Assembly (NCBI GenBank): GCA_035577985.1
Contig: DATJZY010000043.1
Location: forward strand, 1 to 56,723
Length of the DNA stretch: 56,723 nt
From: Candidatus Eisenbacteria bacterium
GTDB taxonomy: Bacteria; Desulfobacterota; Binatia; DP-6
Direction: 5' to 3'
Part shown: piece after piece, positions 43,652 through 53,416 of the stretch
Numbering within the stretch: position 1 is the stretch's first letter
How the letters are laid out: each line of letters opens with the position of its first letter
Made by a program: the position numbers and the translations under genes
Notes under the pieces: model-generated
Seen by the model: only the letters and a program-made list of their open reading frames with translations
What the model was told of the DNA's origin: nothing
The model's database searches: none

Positions 43652-44082
43652 CGCGCCCGAGACTCACGCTCGCGGCGGTGCTCGCCTGCGCCTGCACGCC
43701 GACCGTCCACCACCTGGCTCCCTATCGCAGCGACCCCACGGCGGCGGAGGCGCTCGAGCGGCGGGCGGAGACCCGCTGCACGCACCTGCGTGGCGTGATC
43801 CCGCCACATCACTTCACGACGGACGGCTGCTCGATGTGGCCCGACGACGGATGGGTATGGTGCTGCGTCGAGCACGACATGGCGTACTGGTGCGGCGGCA
43901 CGAGCGCGGAGCGCAAGCGCGCCGACGCGACGTTCCGCGACTGCGTGTCAGCCGTGCACGGCGCGCCCATCGCGTGGCTCATGTACGCGGGCGTCCGCAT
44001 GGGTGGAGCGCCGTGGGAGCCGTTCCCGTGGCGTTGGGGCTACGGCTGGGACTACTGCCTCGGCGACAATGGACGCCGGTAG
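43648..44082 (+). CDS. Phospholipase A2-like lipoprotein
   Basis: 144 residues from a GTG overlapping the previous stop. A short signal ends in a lipobox-like LACAC. The motif TTDGCSMWPDDGWVWCCVEHDM contains CCxxHD (Cys72, Cys73, His76, Asp77), the catalytic signature of secreted phospholipase A2, followed by YWCGGTSAERKRADATFRDC, with Cys for disulfides. It may cleave phospholipids outside the cytoplasm; the calcium loop is not clearly conserved, so activity is uncertain. Coupling to the DUF4056 lipoprotein suggests a joint envelope role. Confidence 0.75.
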   Translation: MTRPRLTLAAVLACACTPTVHHLAPYRSDPTAAEALERRAETRCTHLRGVIPPHHFTTDGCSMWPDDGWVWCCVEHDMAYWCGGTSAERKRADATFRDCVSAVHGAPIAWLMYAGVRMGGAPWEPFPWRWGYGWDYCLGDNGRR

Positions 44083-44128
44083 GCCGGGCCGACGGCGTCT
44101 CATGTGAGGACCGGACAGGCGGAGATCG

Positions 44129-44522
44129 TCAGGTCAGCCGAAGCGAGCCGATCGCGTCCCGCAGGACGGTCACGCTGCGCTGCAACGATGCCCGCTCGAC
44201 GTCGTCGAGTGCCGGGGGAATCGTCGCGAGCGCGCCGCCCGAGGGTTGACGCCGACAGTGGATTCAGACGACGTAGCGCGCGTGGAGATGCCGGCGGAAC
44301 TCCTCGCGCTCCACCGGCGCCCCCGTCCCGCTGATGGCTTCGAGCTTCGCCAGCCCGGCGGCGAGGTCGGCATCGCCGAGCACGTAGCGCCATGCCGGCA
44401 CTGCACACGAGTGCGATGGCGCCGATGGCGTGCGCGACCACGTCCACGTCGTGGAGTCGGAACAGCGAAGCGAGCATTGCGTCAACCGCCTCGACGTGCG
44501 AGCTGCTCGGTGCGCCGCTCAC
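44129..44522 (-). pseudogene. Decayed gene coupled to the DACNV gene
   Basis: A GTG at 44522 overlaps the DACNV stop (GTGA). The frame starts VSGAPSSSHVEAVDAMLASL, FRLHDVDVVAHAIGAIALVC, then continues only after a shift to VPAWRYVLGDADLAAGLAKL, EAISGTGAPVEREEFRRHLH, ARYVV, a TGA at 44264-44266, and in the same frame PSGGALATIPPALDDVERAS up to LRLT and a stop. One frameshift and one internal stop thus break a gene of about 130 codons. No family recognised. Confidence 0.6.
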
Positions 44523-45844
44523 ACGTCGAGCACGCTCGTCGATACGTGGTCCCAGTACGTGACCTCGCCCTCGTGCCACTTGACGAAGCGCGCGGTCCCA
44601 TCCTGCGAGACCACGATCGCGAGCGCGTCGTGCACGAAGTTGCAGAGCCGGTAGGCCGAGCGGTGGCGGGTCCCGTCGCTCTCGACCGACTCGCGCACTT
44701 TCGCCGTGCCGTCAGCGTCGAGCGCGCGCGCGACGCAGCGCACCGGCGGCAGATCGCCCCCGATCTCGGCGCCGAACCCGATCAGTTCGAACCGTTTGTT
44801 GAGCACGACGGCGCCGTCCACCGTCGCCAGCACCGCGACCTGGTGCGCCAGCTCGAAGATGGCCTCGTCGATCTGCGCGACGTCGCCGTCGGTGCTGCTC
44901 ACGTACTCCTCCCAGCCGACCCTGCGACGCTCCGGGTGCGTCGGCTGCGCGGCGGCAAGTGCGTTGATCAGCGCGACGATGAGCGTGCGGAATCGTCGGC
45001 TCGGCTCCTCGGATGCGAAGCCGTACTTGGGCCGGACCCGGCCGTCGAGCTTCGCGATCGAGCCGTCGCCCTCCGGCGGCAGGAACAGGATCGCGCCGCC
45101 GTGGTGGCTGTTGCGCATGAGGCCGATGACGCTCCTCACGGAATGCTGCACGATCAGGCGCGTCACGTCCGGATCGACCTCCGCCCACGGCGTCGTCGCG
45201 CGGTCGCGCGCCTCGTGGTGCAGCGCGAGCACCTCGTCGCGCCACCCGGCGAACGTCGCCGGTAGCCACGTCGAGTCGAAGACGTCGAGCGACGGCTGCA
45301 CAATCCGGCCGCCGACCAGCGCTGCAAGCGTCACGAGCCCCTTGCACACTGCGATCCGGCCGGGTGCGGTCACGCGAACGACGAGGTTCGCCGGCAAACG
45401 CTGGAAGCTCTGCCGTCCGCCGTAGATCGCCTGCACCCAGCGCGGTCCGGTCGTCACCATACCCCACAGCATCAAGCCGCGCGGCTCGATCCGAGCGCCG
45501 ATCAGCGCGCGGTGGAAGTCGACCGCGGGCGCGAGCCGACGTAGCTCGTGGTGCGAGAAGGGACGCGGCTCGTCGAAGAGCAGCCGGTGCACGCCGTGCG
45601 GCGGTCCGGCGGGCGCCGGAAAGGTCGCGGGGTTCGCAACGATCAGGCGGAAGCGGACCACGCGCTCCTCCTCCCGCAGGAGGCTCGCCTGGTAGCAGGT
45701 GGAGAGGATGGTCTCGACGACGTCGGGCGGTGGCAGCTCGTCGTGGTCGTGCGCCGCGTCGCAGTAGTCGTCGCTCAACGCCGAGCCGTCGTGCCACGTG
45801 CGAACCAGCACCTCCGCGAGGTCGGCCGGATACGAATGGGTCAC
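44519..45844 (-). CDS. DACNV sensor / DisA_N-like (diadenylate-cyclase-related) protein
   Basis: 441 residues from GTG at 45844, overlapping the end of an open frame upstream (stop at 45841). The C-terminal part carries the two hallmark motifs of the diadenylate cyclase fold: DGA (DGAVVLNKRFELIGFGAEI, Asp343) and RHR (GTRHRSAYRLC, residues 391-395). A further segment, MRNSHHGGAILFLPPE, recalls the duplicated DACNV arrangement. DACNV proteins are predicted nucleotide sensors related to c-di-AMP synthases. Whether this one makes c-di-AMP or only binds nucleotides is open. Neighbours on both sides are fragments. Confidence 0.78.
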   Translation of the reverse strand: MTHSYPADLAEVLVRTWHDGSALSDDYCDAAHDHDELPPPDVVETILSTCYQASLLREEERVVRFRLIVANPATFPAPAGPPHGVHRLLFDEPRPFSHHELRRLAPAVDFHRALIGARIEPRGLMLWGMVTTGPRWVQAIYGGRQSFQRLPANLVVRVTAPGRIAVCKGLVTLAALVGGRIVQPSLDVFDSTWLPATFAGWRDEVLALHHEARDRATTPWAEVDPDVTRLIVQHSVRSVIGLMRNSHHGGAILFLPPEGDGSIAKLDGRVRPKYGFASEEPSRRFRTLIVALINALAAAQPTHPERRRVGWEEYVSSTDGDVAQIDEAIFELAHQVAVLATVDGAVVLNKRFELIGFGAEIGGDLPPVRCVARALDADGTAKVRESVESDGTRHRSAYRLCNFVHDALAIVVSQDGTARFVKWHEGEVTYWDHVSTSVLDV

Positions 45845-45968
45845 GCGCGCCCCCGTGCCTTGTAGAGGTTCACGACCGCAAGCGGCTGATCACCCCACTT
45901 CGGCGAGCTGTGCGTCTTTCTGGTAGATCTGCTGGTCCGCACGATCGCACCGTCGCGGAGATCAGCCC

Positions 45969-46406
45969 CTATTTCGTCTGGACCGAGATGATGTAGTCGG
46001 CGATCAGCGCCACCACACCGCGCGCCGCCGCCCCCTGCGAACTCGTGCCTGCCTGGGTGCTGCCCGCCTGGGCGTGGCGGATCTGTTCCCATACCTCGGC
46101 GTGGGGGGACGTGAGGTCGACGTGCTCGACAACGGCGATCCACTCGTGGGCGGGAAAGAGGCCGTTGTTCCGTGCGACGTAGCGCCGGAGGTCCACCTTC
46201 CCATCGGTCCGGCGATAGACCGCCGAGCCGGGTCCGCCGCCTGGTCCGTGGCATGGCGTGCAGTACTTGTCGTACCAGACACGCCCGGCGGCGACGTGTG
46301 CCTGGTCGATCGCGTTCTCGGCGGCATTCTTGGCCGACGCGACCGGCAAGCCGGCGATCAGGATGCCGATCGCCGCCGCGGACAGGCGACACCCCAGCCC
46401 GGCCAT
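45969..46406 (-). CDS. Single-haem c-type cytochrome
   Basis: 145 residues: a signal peptide (LSAAAIGILIAGLPVASA), then the haem site KYCTPCHG (Cys49, Cys52, His53). The start at 46406 is supported by GAGGA 5 bases upstream. No Met occurs after the haem site, so the usual Met axial ligand is absent; where relatives have SREMPVWG this protein has SPHAEVWE, suggesting His ligation or an open site. The frame continues upstream without a stop into the transaldolase stub, so a fused protein from 46526 cannot be excluded. Confidence 0.8.
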   Translation of the reverse strand: MAGLGCRLSAAAIGILIAGLPVASAKNAAENAIDQAHVAAGRVWYDKYCTPCHGPGGGPGSAVYRRTDGKVDLRRYVARNNGLFPAHEWIAVVEHVDLTSPHAEVWEQIRHAQAGSTQAGTSSQGAAARGVVALIADYIISVQTK

Positions 46407-46418
46407 TCGAGTCCTCGG

Positions 46419-46526
46419 GTTTCTCTCGATGTAGCGCGCGAGCGTGCCGTCGTTCAGGAGATCACGGGTGATGTTGTCGAGCCAGAGGCCCTGGCGGAGG
46501 TCGTGGAGCAATCCAGTCGCTCTCAT
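46419..46526 (-). pseudogene. tal: 5' stub of a transaldolase gene
   Basis: [20 protein letters not shown] then RDLLNDGTLARYIERN is the N-terminal segment of transaldolase (LHxLGQSxWLDNITRxLLxSGTLxRYI). The start overlaps the malQ stop (ATGA), as expected for a sugar-metabolism operon. After residue 36 the sequence becomes the upstream region of the cytochrome c gene, still in frame. The barrel, with its Schiff-base Lys, is missing. Confidence 0.78.
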
Positions 46527-48070
46527 GATGTCACCTCAAGTCGGTTCGATCTCCGCGTGAGTTCCCGCAGCCCTTCGAAGGTTTCCGGTGATAACGTCGT
46601 TTCGGTGCAGCGCCAACGCCAGTTACCCGCCGCATGACCGGGTACGTTCATACGCGCGTCGCTCCCTAGGTTGAGCAGATCCTGTAGCGGCGTCATCGCC
46701 AGCACCGCCGCAGACGACCACGCCAACTCCAACAATGCCGGCGCGACCTCACGACTATCGCCCGCGGGCCGCTTCAGGTAGGCCCACACGCGCTGCCGCG
46801 CTTCGTCCGGTAGGGCTTCGAACCACCCGCGCGTCGTGTTGTTGTCATGCGTGCCGGTGTACACCACCGAGTTGGCAACGTAGTTGTGCGGCAGGTAGGG
46901 ATTGTCCGCGCGACCATCGAAACCAAACTGCAGAACGCGCATTCCCGGGATCTGAAACTGGTCGCGAAGCGCACGCACATCCGGCGTGATCACACCCAAG
47001 TCTTCGGCGATTAACGGGAGGGTACCCAACTCCTTCTGGACCGCGCTGAAGAAGTCGGCGCCCGGACCGGGGACCCAATGGCCCGCTCGGGCTGTGAGCG
47101 CTGCGGACGGGACGTGCCACGCTGCGGCGAAGGCACGGAAGTGATCCAGACGGATCGCATCGACATGCTCCAGCAAGGCGCGCAGGCGATCGATGCACCA
47201 GCGATAGCCGGTGCGCCGCAGGGCGTCCCAGTCGTAGACGGGATTGCCCCACAGCTGCCCCTCCGCGCTGAAATCGTCGGGCGGCACACCGGCGACAAAA
47301 CGCGGGCGGCTCCGGTCGTCCAGCAGGAACAGCTCCGGGTGCGTCCACACGTCGCTGGAGTCGGCAGAAACGAAAAACGGCAGGTCGCCCATCAAGCGCA
47401 CGCCCTTGCCACGGGCATAGTCCTTGAGGCGGTTGCCCTGACGGAACAACAAGAACTGAGCGAAACAGACCTGGTCGATTCGCTCCGAGAGTTCCTGGCG
47501 GGCTCGATCCAACGCCGCCGGGACACGCTCTACCAGCGCCGACGGCCAATCGAGATAATACGCATCGTTGTGCTTTGCCTTCACTGCGCGAAATAGCGCG
47601 TAATCTTCTAGCCAGTGCGCCTGCGCGTGACGGAACTCATCAGAAGCGACCTGTAGATCCCGGCGGCCTACGTGCTTGAAGTTCGCCCAAGCCGTTTCGA
47701 GCAGCTGGTGCTTGAACGGGATGACGACGTCGTAGTCGACGGCCACCGCCGAAAACGAACGGGAATCGAACTCGCCGGCCCGCACCAAGCCGTCCTCGAT
47801 GAGAGCCTGTGGGCTGATCAAGACCCCGTTGCCCGCAAAGGACGACGACGATTGGTACGGGGAGTTGCCGTACCCCGTAGGACCGAGGGGCAGCGCCTGC
47901 CACCAGCTTTGCCCGGCGTCGTGGAGGCGGTCGATCCAGGCCCACGCGGACGGTCCGACATCGCCAACGCCATACGGCGAGGGCAGCGAGGTGACGTGTA
48001 GCAACACGCCCGAGGCACGGTAGCCGTCTGGGACCGGCGGAACGTTCGTCAGGCGGCCGTCCTCGCTCAT
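46523..48070 (-). CDS. malQ: 4-alpha-glucanotransferase (amylomaltase)
   Basis: 515 residues, GH77 family. Conserved blocks: [51 protein letters not shown] (nucleophile Asp), [14 protein letters not shown] (acid/base Glu) and [13 protein letters not shown] (transition-state Asp). It moves glucan segments between maltodextrins, feeding phosphorylase. It is coupled to pgm by an ATGA overlap and to the transaldolase stub by another. By eye its GC content (about 60%) is lower than that of glgP and pgm, hinting at separate origin. Confidence 0.95.
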   Translation of the reverse strand: MSEDGRLTNVPPVPDGYRASGVLLHVTSLPSPYGVGDVGPSAWAWIDRLHDAGQSWWQALPLGPTGYGNSPYQSSSSFAGNGVLISPQALIEDGLVRAGEFDSRSFSAVAVDYDVVIPFKHQLLETAWANFKHVGRRDLQVASDEFRHAQAHWLEDYALFRAVKAKHNDAYYLDWPSALVERVPAALDRARQELSERIDQVCFAQFLLFRQGNRLKDYARGKGVRLMGDLPFFVSADSSDVWTHPELFLLDDRSRPRFVAGVPPDDFSAEGQLWGNPVYDWDALRRTGYRWCIDRLRALLEHVDAIRLDHFRAFAAAWHVPSAALTARAGHWVPGPGADFFSAVQKELGTLPLIAEDLGVITPDVRALRDQFQIPGMRVLQFGFDGRADNPYLPHNYVANSVVYTGTHDNNTTRGWFEALPDEARQRVWAYLKRPAGDSREVAPALLELAWSSAAVLAMTPLQDLLNLGSDARMNVPGHAAGNWRWRCTETTLSPETFEGLRELTRRSNRLEVTS

Positions 48071-49749
48071 GGTCGTGCTCCTCGCGATCCGCGGCTCGGC
48101 GCAGAGGTCCCTAACGCCGTGCTCACGATCGCTCGGGCTTCGGTCACGATGACATCGAGGTGGGCATGGTCCCTGAAGCTCTCCGCGTAGATCTTGTAGA
48201 TGTCCTCCGTGCCCGACGGCCGCGCCGCGAACCAGCCGTTCGCTGCCACGACCTTGAGGCCGCCGATCGGCGCGTCGTTCCCCGGCGCGGTGGTGGTGCG
48301 AGCGACGATCGGCTCACCGGCCAGCGTCGTGGTCGTGACCGCGGCCGGCGAGAGCGCCGCGAGCCGCGCCTTCTGCTCGGGGGTCGCCGGGGCATCGATG
48401 CGCGCGTAGCACGGCTCGCCCAGCTCGGCCGTTAGCGCCCGGTAGTGCGCGCCCGGGTCCTTGCCGGTGCGCGCCGTGATCTCGGCCGCGAGCAGGTTCG
48501 GCACGAGGCCGTCCTTGTCCGTCGTCCACACCCCGCCGTCGCGCCGGAGGAAGGTGGCCCCGGCGCTCTCCTCGCCGCCGAAGCCGATCGTCCCGCGCAC
48601 GAGGCCGTCGACGAACCACTTGAACCCGACCGGCACCTCGACGAGCTGCCGCCCGAGGCGCACCGCCACCCGGTCGATCATGCTGCTGCTCACGACCGTC
48701 TTGCCGACGGCGACCGCGTCCGACCAGCGCGGGCGATGTCGGAAGAGATAGTCGATCGCGACGCTGAGGTAATGGTTCGGCTCCACGAGGCCGGCGCTCC
48801 GGCTGACGACACCGTGGCGATCGGCGTCAGTGTCGTTGGCGCAGGCGACGTCGAAACGGTCCTTCAGGCCGACCAGACGCGCCATCGCGTACGGCGAAGA
48901 CGGGTCCATGCGGATCTTCCCGTCCCAGTCGACGGTCATGAAGCGGAACGTCGGGTCGACGGCGTCGTTCACGACCGTGAGGTCGAGTCCGTACCGCTCC
49001 GCGATCGCGTGCCAGTAGTCGACGCTGGCGCCGCCAAGAGGATCGACGCCGATGTGCACGCCGCTCGCGCGGATCGTTTCGACGTCGACGACCGAGGCGA
49101 GATCGGCGACGTAGGCGTCGCGGTACTCGAATGCGTGCGTGGTCGGCGCCGTGCGCGCGCGGTCGACCGGTATCCGGGCGACTTGGCGCACCCCGTCCGC
49201 GAGGAGCGCGTTGGCACGCTCCTCGATCCAGCGCGTCACGTGGGTGTCGGCCGGCCCGCCGTGCGGCGGGTCGTACTTGAAGCCGCCGTACTCCGGTGGG
49301 TTGTGCGACGGCGTGATGACGATGCCGTCTGCGATCCCGCTCCGGCGCCCGCGGTTGTATCCCAGCACCGCGTGCGACACGACCGGCGTCGGCGTGTATC
49401 CGTTCCGGGCATCGACCATGACGTCGACGCCGTTCGCCGCCAGCACCTCGAGTGCGGTCGCGAACGCGGGCTTCGAGAGCGCATGCGTATCGAAGCCGAG
49501 GAAGAGCGGCCCGTCGATGCGCTCCTGCTTCCGATGGAGGCAGATCGCCTGCGTGATCGCGACGATGTGGTCCTCGTTGAAGGTGCCGTCGAGCGAGGAG
49601 CCGCGATGGCCCGAGGTCCCGAACACCACCTGCTGCGCCGGCACCGACGCATCCGGGCGCTGGGTGTAGTAGGCATCGATCAGCCTCGTGACGTTCACGA
49701 GAACGGACGGCGGCGCCGGCTCTCCGGCGATCGGGCTGATCGCGGCCAT
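48067..49749 (-). CDS. pgm: Phosphoglucomutase (alpha-D-glucose-phosphate-specific)
   Basis: 560 residues. [20 protein letters not shown] at the N-terminus, the phosphoserine loop [12 protein letters not shown] (Ser148), the metal loop NDTDADRHG and the sugar-binding GFGGEESAG are complete; the last domain has the phosphate-binding [12 protein letters not shown]. It interconverts glucose 1- and 6-phosphate, linking glycogen phosphorylase to glycolysis. ATG at 49749 lies 2 bases after the glgP stop; the longer open frame to 50070 is antisense shadow. Confidence 0.96.
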   Translation of the reverse strand: MAAISPIAGEPAPPSVLVNVTRLIDAYYTQRPDASVPAQQVVFGTSGHRGSSLDGTFNEDHIVAITQAICLHRKQERIDGPLFLGFDTHALSKPAFATALEVLAANGVDVMVDARNGYTPTPVVSHAVLGYNRGRRSGIADGIVITPSHNPPEYGGFKYDPPHGGPADTHVTRWIEERANALLADGVRQVARIPVDRARTAPTTHAFEYRDAYVADLASVVDVETIRASGVHIGVDPLGGASVDYWHAIAERYGLDLTVVNDAVDPTFRFMTVDWDGKIRMDPSSPYAMARLVGLKDRFDVACANDTDADRHGVVSRSAGLVEPNHYLSVAIDYLFRHRPRWSDAVAVGKTVVSSSMIDRVAVRLGRQLVEVPVGFKWFVDGLVRGTIGFGGEESAGATFLRRDGGVWTTDKDGLVPNLLAAEITARTGKDPGAHYRALTAELGEPCYARIDAPATPEQKARLAALSPAAVTTTTLAGEPIVARTTTAPGNDAPIGGLKVVAANGWFAARPSGTEDIYKIYAESFRDHAHLDVIVTEARAIVSTALGTSAPSRGSRGARP

Positions 49750-49751
49750 GG

Positions 49752-52298
49752 TTACGTCACGATGCAGGGCTTCGCGTTCCAGATCCCGGCGGCGTACTCG
49801 GCGATCGTCCGGTCGCTCGAGAACCTGCCCGACGCCGCCACGTTGAGGATCGCCTTCCGCGCCCAGCCGTCCCGGTCGGCGTAGAGCGCGCCGAGCTGCC
49901 CGCTCGCCTCGAGGTAGGCGCGCAGGTCGGCGAGATGCATGTAGTAGTCGCCGTGCGTGAGGAGCGCCTCGCGGATCGGCTCGAACGCTCCCACCTCGTT
50001 CTGGCTGAACTGATTGGAGAAGATGAGATCGAGCGCGGCCCGCGTCTCCTGCTCGTGCTCGTAGTGCCATCGCGGGTTGTACCAGCCGCGGCTCTCCGCC
50101 ACCTGCTCCGCGGTCAGGCCGAAGAGGAAGAAGTTCTCCTCGCCCGCCTCCGCTGCCATCTCGATGGTCGCGCCGTCCCGCGTGCCGATGGTGAGCGCGC
50201 CGTTCATCATGAACTTCATGTTGCTCGTGCCGCTCGCCTCGTAGCCGGCCGTCGAGATCTGGTTCGACACGTCGCTCGCAGGGATGAGCCGCTCGGCGAG
50301 CGTCACGGAATAGTCGGGCAGGAAGACGACCTTGAGCCGATTCCTCAGCGCGGGATCCGCGTCGATCGTCCCCGCGAGGCCGTTCAGGAACTTGATGATG
50401 ATCTTCGCGAGGTGGTAGGCCGGCGCCGCCTTCCCCGCGAAGAAGAACGTCCGCGGGACCATGTCGAGCCGGGGGTTCGCGCGGAGGCGGTCGTAGAGCA
50501 CGACGATGCGGAGCGCGTTCAGGAGTTGGCGCTTGTACTCGTGGATGCGCTTCACGTGGCAGTCGAAGATCGTGTCCGGGTCGACGGCCTGGCCGGTCGT
50601 GGAGCGAACCCAGTCGGCGAACCGCACCTTGGCGTCGCGCTTGGCTCGCCGGAACGCGTCGCGAAGGCCGGCGTCGTCGGCGAGCGGCGCGAGCCGCGTC
50701 AGCTCGCCGAGGTCGGTCACCCAGCCCGCACCGATCGCGTCGGTGATCACGCTGGCGAGCGCCGGGTTCGCGAGCCGCAGCCAGCGCCGCGGCGTCACGC
50801 CGTTCGTCTTGTTGCTGAAGCGTTCGGGGAAGAGCTCCGCGAGGTCGCGGACGGTCGTCGTGCGCAGCAGCTCCGAATGGATCGCCGACACGCCGTTCGT
50901 GCTGTGCGAGCCGACGATCGCGAGGTTCGCCATCCGGATCTTGCGCTCCGAGCCCTCCTCGACGAGCGCCGCGCGCTGGACGCGTCCCTCGTCACCCGGG
51001 AAGCGCCCGCGGACGTCGTCGACGAGCCGCCGGTTGATCTCGAGGATGATCTCGACGTTGCGTGGAACCAGAATCGCGAACCAGTCGAGCGGCCACTTCT
51101 CGAGGGCCTCGGGCAGGAGCGTGTGGTTGGTATAGGCGATCGTCCGGCGCGTCAGGTCCCAGGCCTCGTCCCAGGGCAGGTGCGCGTCGTCGAGGAGGAT
51201 GCGCATCAGCTCGGGCACCGCCATCGCCGGATGGGTGTCGTTCAGCTGGATCGCGACGTGATCCGGCAACGCGCTCCAGTCCGCGTTCCCCCGCCGGAAG
51301 CGGCGGACCAGGTCGGCGAGCGCGCAGGCGACCAGGAAGTACTCCTGCACGAAGCGAAGCCCCTGGCCCATCGTCGTCGAGTCGTCCGGATAGAGGACGC
51401 GGGTCAGCGACTCGGCCCCGAGACTCTCGGCGAGCGCGCCGACGAAGTCGCCGTGGCTGAACTGCGCGAAGTCGAAGTAGTCCCGCGCCGCCGCGGCCCA
51501 GAGGCGGAGCGTGTTGATCGTCTTCCCGCCATAGCCGACGACGGGACGGTCGAACGGCATGCCGATCAGCGTCGACGGTCGGCCCGGGATCGGCTGGAGG
51601 GCGCCGGCGCGAACCTCGAACGAGCAGTTGAGGTTCACCTCGACGCATTCGTCCGGGCGCGCCACCTCCCACGGGTCGGGACGACGGAGCCAGTTGTCTG
51701 GCTGCTCCCGCTGCCAACCGTCCTCGATCGTCTGCCGGAACATCCCGTAGTCGTAGCGAAGGCCGTAGCCCATGGCGGGCAGCTGCATGGTGGCCATCGA
51801 GTCGAGGAAGCAGGCCGCGAGCCGCCCGAGGCCCCCGTTGCCGAGCCCGGCGTCGGGCTCCTGCTCCAGCAGCCCGAGCCAGTCGAGCCCCTGCTCCGCC
51901 GAGACGCGCCGGGCGATGGGGTCGAGCAGCAGGTTCATGACGTTGTTCGCGAGCGAGCGCCCGATGAGGAACTCGAGCGACAGGTAGTAGACCCGCTTCG
52001 GGTTCTCGCGTTCGTAGGTCTGCTCGGTGCGGATCCAGCGCTGCGACAGGACGTCGCGCACCGAGCGCGCGACCGCCTCGAACCGCTCGCGCGCCCCGGC
52101 CGACGCGACGTCCCGGACGCTGTCGAACAGGAGATGGCGCTCGTACAGCGCATCGGACGTGCCCGAGAATTGGACGGGGCCGCAGCCGTACTGCGCGAGC
52201 AGGTCCGCCGTCGCGGGCGTGGCGTCGCGAGGAAGATCGGTCGGATGACTCATGCGCTTCTGCTGGCCCTTCGCCTGGTCGCTTTTCCCCCTCGCCAT
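49752..52298 (-). CDS. glgP: Glycogen/starch phosphorylase
   Basis: 848 residues, GT35. The PLP-site block [20 protein letters not shown] holds the Schiff-base Lys; [20 protein letters not shown] and [15 protein letters not shown] (Asn-terminal regulatory and substrate region) are standard. It releases glucose 1-phosphate from alpha-1,4-glucan using phosphate. ATG at 52298 has a GGAGGGG ribosome site; an internal ATG at 52253 (MSHPTDL) lacks one. It lies 13 bases downstream of adhP. Confidence 0.96.
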   Translation of the reverse strand: MARGKSDQAKGQQKRMSHPTDLPRDATPATADLLAQYGCGPVQFSGTSDALYERHLLFDSVRDVASAGARERFEAVARSVRDVLSQRWIRTEQTYERENPKRVYYLSLEFLIGRSLANNVMNLLLDPIARRVSAEQGLDWLGLLEQEPDAGLGNGGLGRLAACFLDSMATMQLPAMGYGLRYDYGMFRQTIEDGWQREQPDNWLRRPDPWEVARPDECVEVNLNCSFEVRAGALQPIPGRPSTLIGMPFDRPVVGYGGKTINTLRLWAAAARDYFDFAQFSHGDFVGALAESLGAESLTRVLYPDDSTTMGQGLRFVQEYFLVACALADLVRRFRRGNADWSALPDHVAIQLNDTHPAMAVPELMRILLDDAHLPWDEAWDLTRRTIAYTNHTLLPEALEKWPLDWFAILVPRNVEIILEINRRLVDDVRGRFPGDEGRVQRAALVEEGSERKIRMANLAIVGSHSTNGVSAIHSELLRTTTVRDLAELFPERFSNKTNGVTPRRWLRLANPALASVITDAIGAGWVTDLGELTRLAPLADDAGLRDAFRRAKRDAKVRFADWVRSTTGQAVDPDTIFDCHVKRIHEYKRQLLNALRIVVLYDRLRANPRLDMVPRTFFFAGKAAPAYHLAKIIIKFLNGLAGTIDADPALRNRLKVVFLPDYSVTLAERLIPASDVSNQISTAGYEASGTSNMKFMMNGALTIGTRDGATIEMAAEAGEENFFLFGLTAEQVAESRGWYNPRWHYEHEQETRAALDLIFSNQFSQNEVGAFEPIREALLTHGDYYMHLADLRAYLEASGQLGALYADRDGWARKAILNVAASGRFSSDRTIAEYAAGIWNAKPCIVT

Positions 52299-52311
52299 CG
52301 AGCCCCTCCGT

Positions 52312-53340
52312 CTACATCAACCTGAGCACGATCCGACCGTCGACGTTCCCTGCTCTGAGGTCGGACAGCGCCCGGTTGATCTCTGCGAGGGGCGCCCCGT
52401 GAACGTGAGCACGCACCTTGCCCGCGGCTGCGAATTGGATCGCTTCGGCGAGGTCCTCCCGCGTCCCGACGATCGAGCCACGGATCGTGATTCGCTTCAG
52501 CACGACGTCGAAGATCGGCGTCGGGAAATCTCCAGGTGGCAGGCCGACCAGGCTCACTGTGCCCTTGCGCCGCACCATCCGAAGCGCCTGGGCGAAGGCG
52601 GCCGGCGACACGGCCGTCACGAGCACGCCGTGCGCGCCGCCGCCCGTCTGCGTGACGACCTGCTGCGCGGCATCCGGTGCCCTCACGCTGACGGTCACGT
52701 CGGCGCCGAGCGAGCGGGCGAGGGCCAGCTTCTCCTCGGTTACGTCCAGAGCTACGACGTGCAGGCCCATCGCCTTGGCGTACTGCACGGCCAGATGGCC
52801 GAGCCCGCCGATCCCGGAGATCGCGAGCCACTGGCCCGGCCTGGTATCCGTCTCCTTGATGCCCTTGTAGGTGGTGACGCCCGCACAGAGGATCGGCGCC
52901 ATCGCGACGAAGTCGGGACGGTCGGGGAGCCGCGCGACGTACGCCGCCGATCCGACTACGTACTCCGCGAAGGCGCCGTTCACGCTGTAGCCGCTGTTGT
53001 GCTGCGCCTCGCAGAGCGTCTCCCAGCCGGTGATGCAGTACTCGCACGTGCCGCACGCGTCGTGGAGCCACGCGACGCCGACGGGGTCTCCTTCCTTGAT
53101 CCCGCCGACGCCGGAGCCGACGGCCGCCACGACCCCCGCCCCTTCGTGACCCGGAACGAACGGCAGCGTCGGTTTCACCGGCCAGTCGCCGTCCGCCGCG
53201 TGGAGGTCCGTGTGGCAAACGCCGCACGCGGCGACTTTAACCAGGACCTCGCCGGGTTCCGGCGTCGGGATCGGGACGTCCTCGATCGTGAGCGGCGCAC
53301 CGAAGGCGCGTACCACCGCCGCTTTCATCGTCATCGCCAT
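52312..53340 (-). CDS. adhP: Zinc-dependent alcohol dehydrogenase, propanol-preferring type
   Basis: 342 residues. Catalytic zinc: CGVCHTDLHAADGDWP, GHEGAGVV and the later Cys; structural zinc: CGTCEYCITGWETLC; NAD-binding loop: GIGGLGHLAVQYAKAMG. All are intact, and overall similarity to AdhP is strong. It oxidises short primary alcohols or reduces aldehydes with NAD. The start MAMTMKAAV at 53340 follows GGAGAG. AdhP next to glycogen and polyphosphate genes is a common stress/fermentation grouping. Confidence 0.95.
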   Translation of the reverse strand: MAMTMKAAVVRAFGAPLTIEDVPIPTPEPGEVLVKVAACGVCHTDLHAADGDWPVKPTLPFVPGHEGAGVVAAVGSGVGGIKEGDPVGVAWLHDACGTCEYCITGWETLCEAQHNSGYSVNGAFAEYVVGSAAYVARLPDRPDFVAMAPILCAGVTTYKGIKETDTRPGQWLAISGIGGLGHLAVQYAKAMGLHVVALDVTEEKLALARSLGADVTVSVRAPDAAQQVVTQTGGGAHGVLVTAVSPAAFAQALRMVRRKGTVSLVGLPPGDFPTPIFDVVLKRITIRGSIVGTREDLAEAIQFAAAGKVRAHVHGAPLAEINRALSDLRAGNVDGRIVLRLM

Positions 53341-53416
53341 GTGACGCTCTCCGTATGTGGTCGGCGCGGCGCGTGGCTTGTCATCGCGCGCCAACGAGCC
53401 CCGGCAGGGCCGCCGT

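Noticed and set aside
45841..45935. Short open frame ending DQPLAVVNLYKARGRA with GTGA overlap to the DACNV gene
   Set aside because: About 30 codons, no start of quality and no family; possibly another 3' relic but not supportable.
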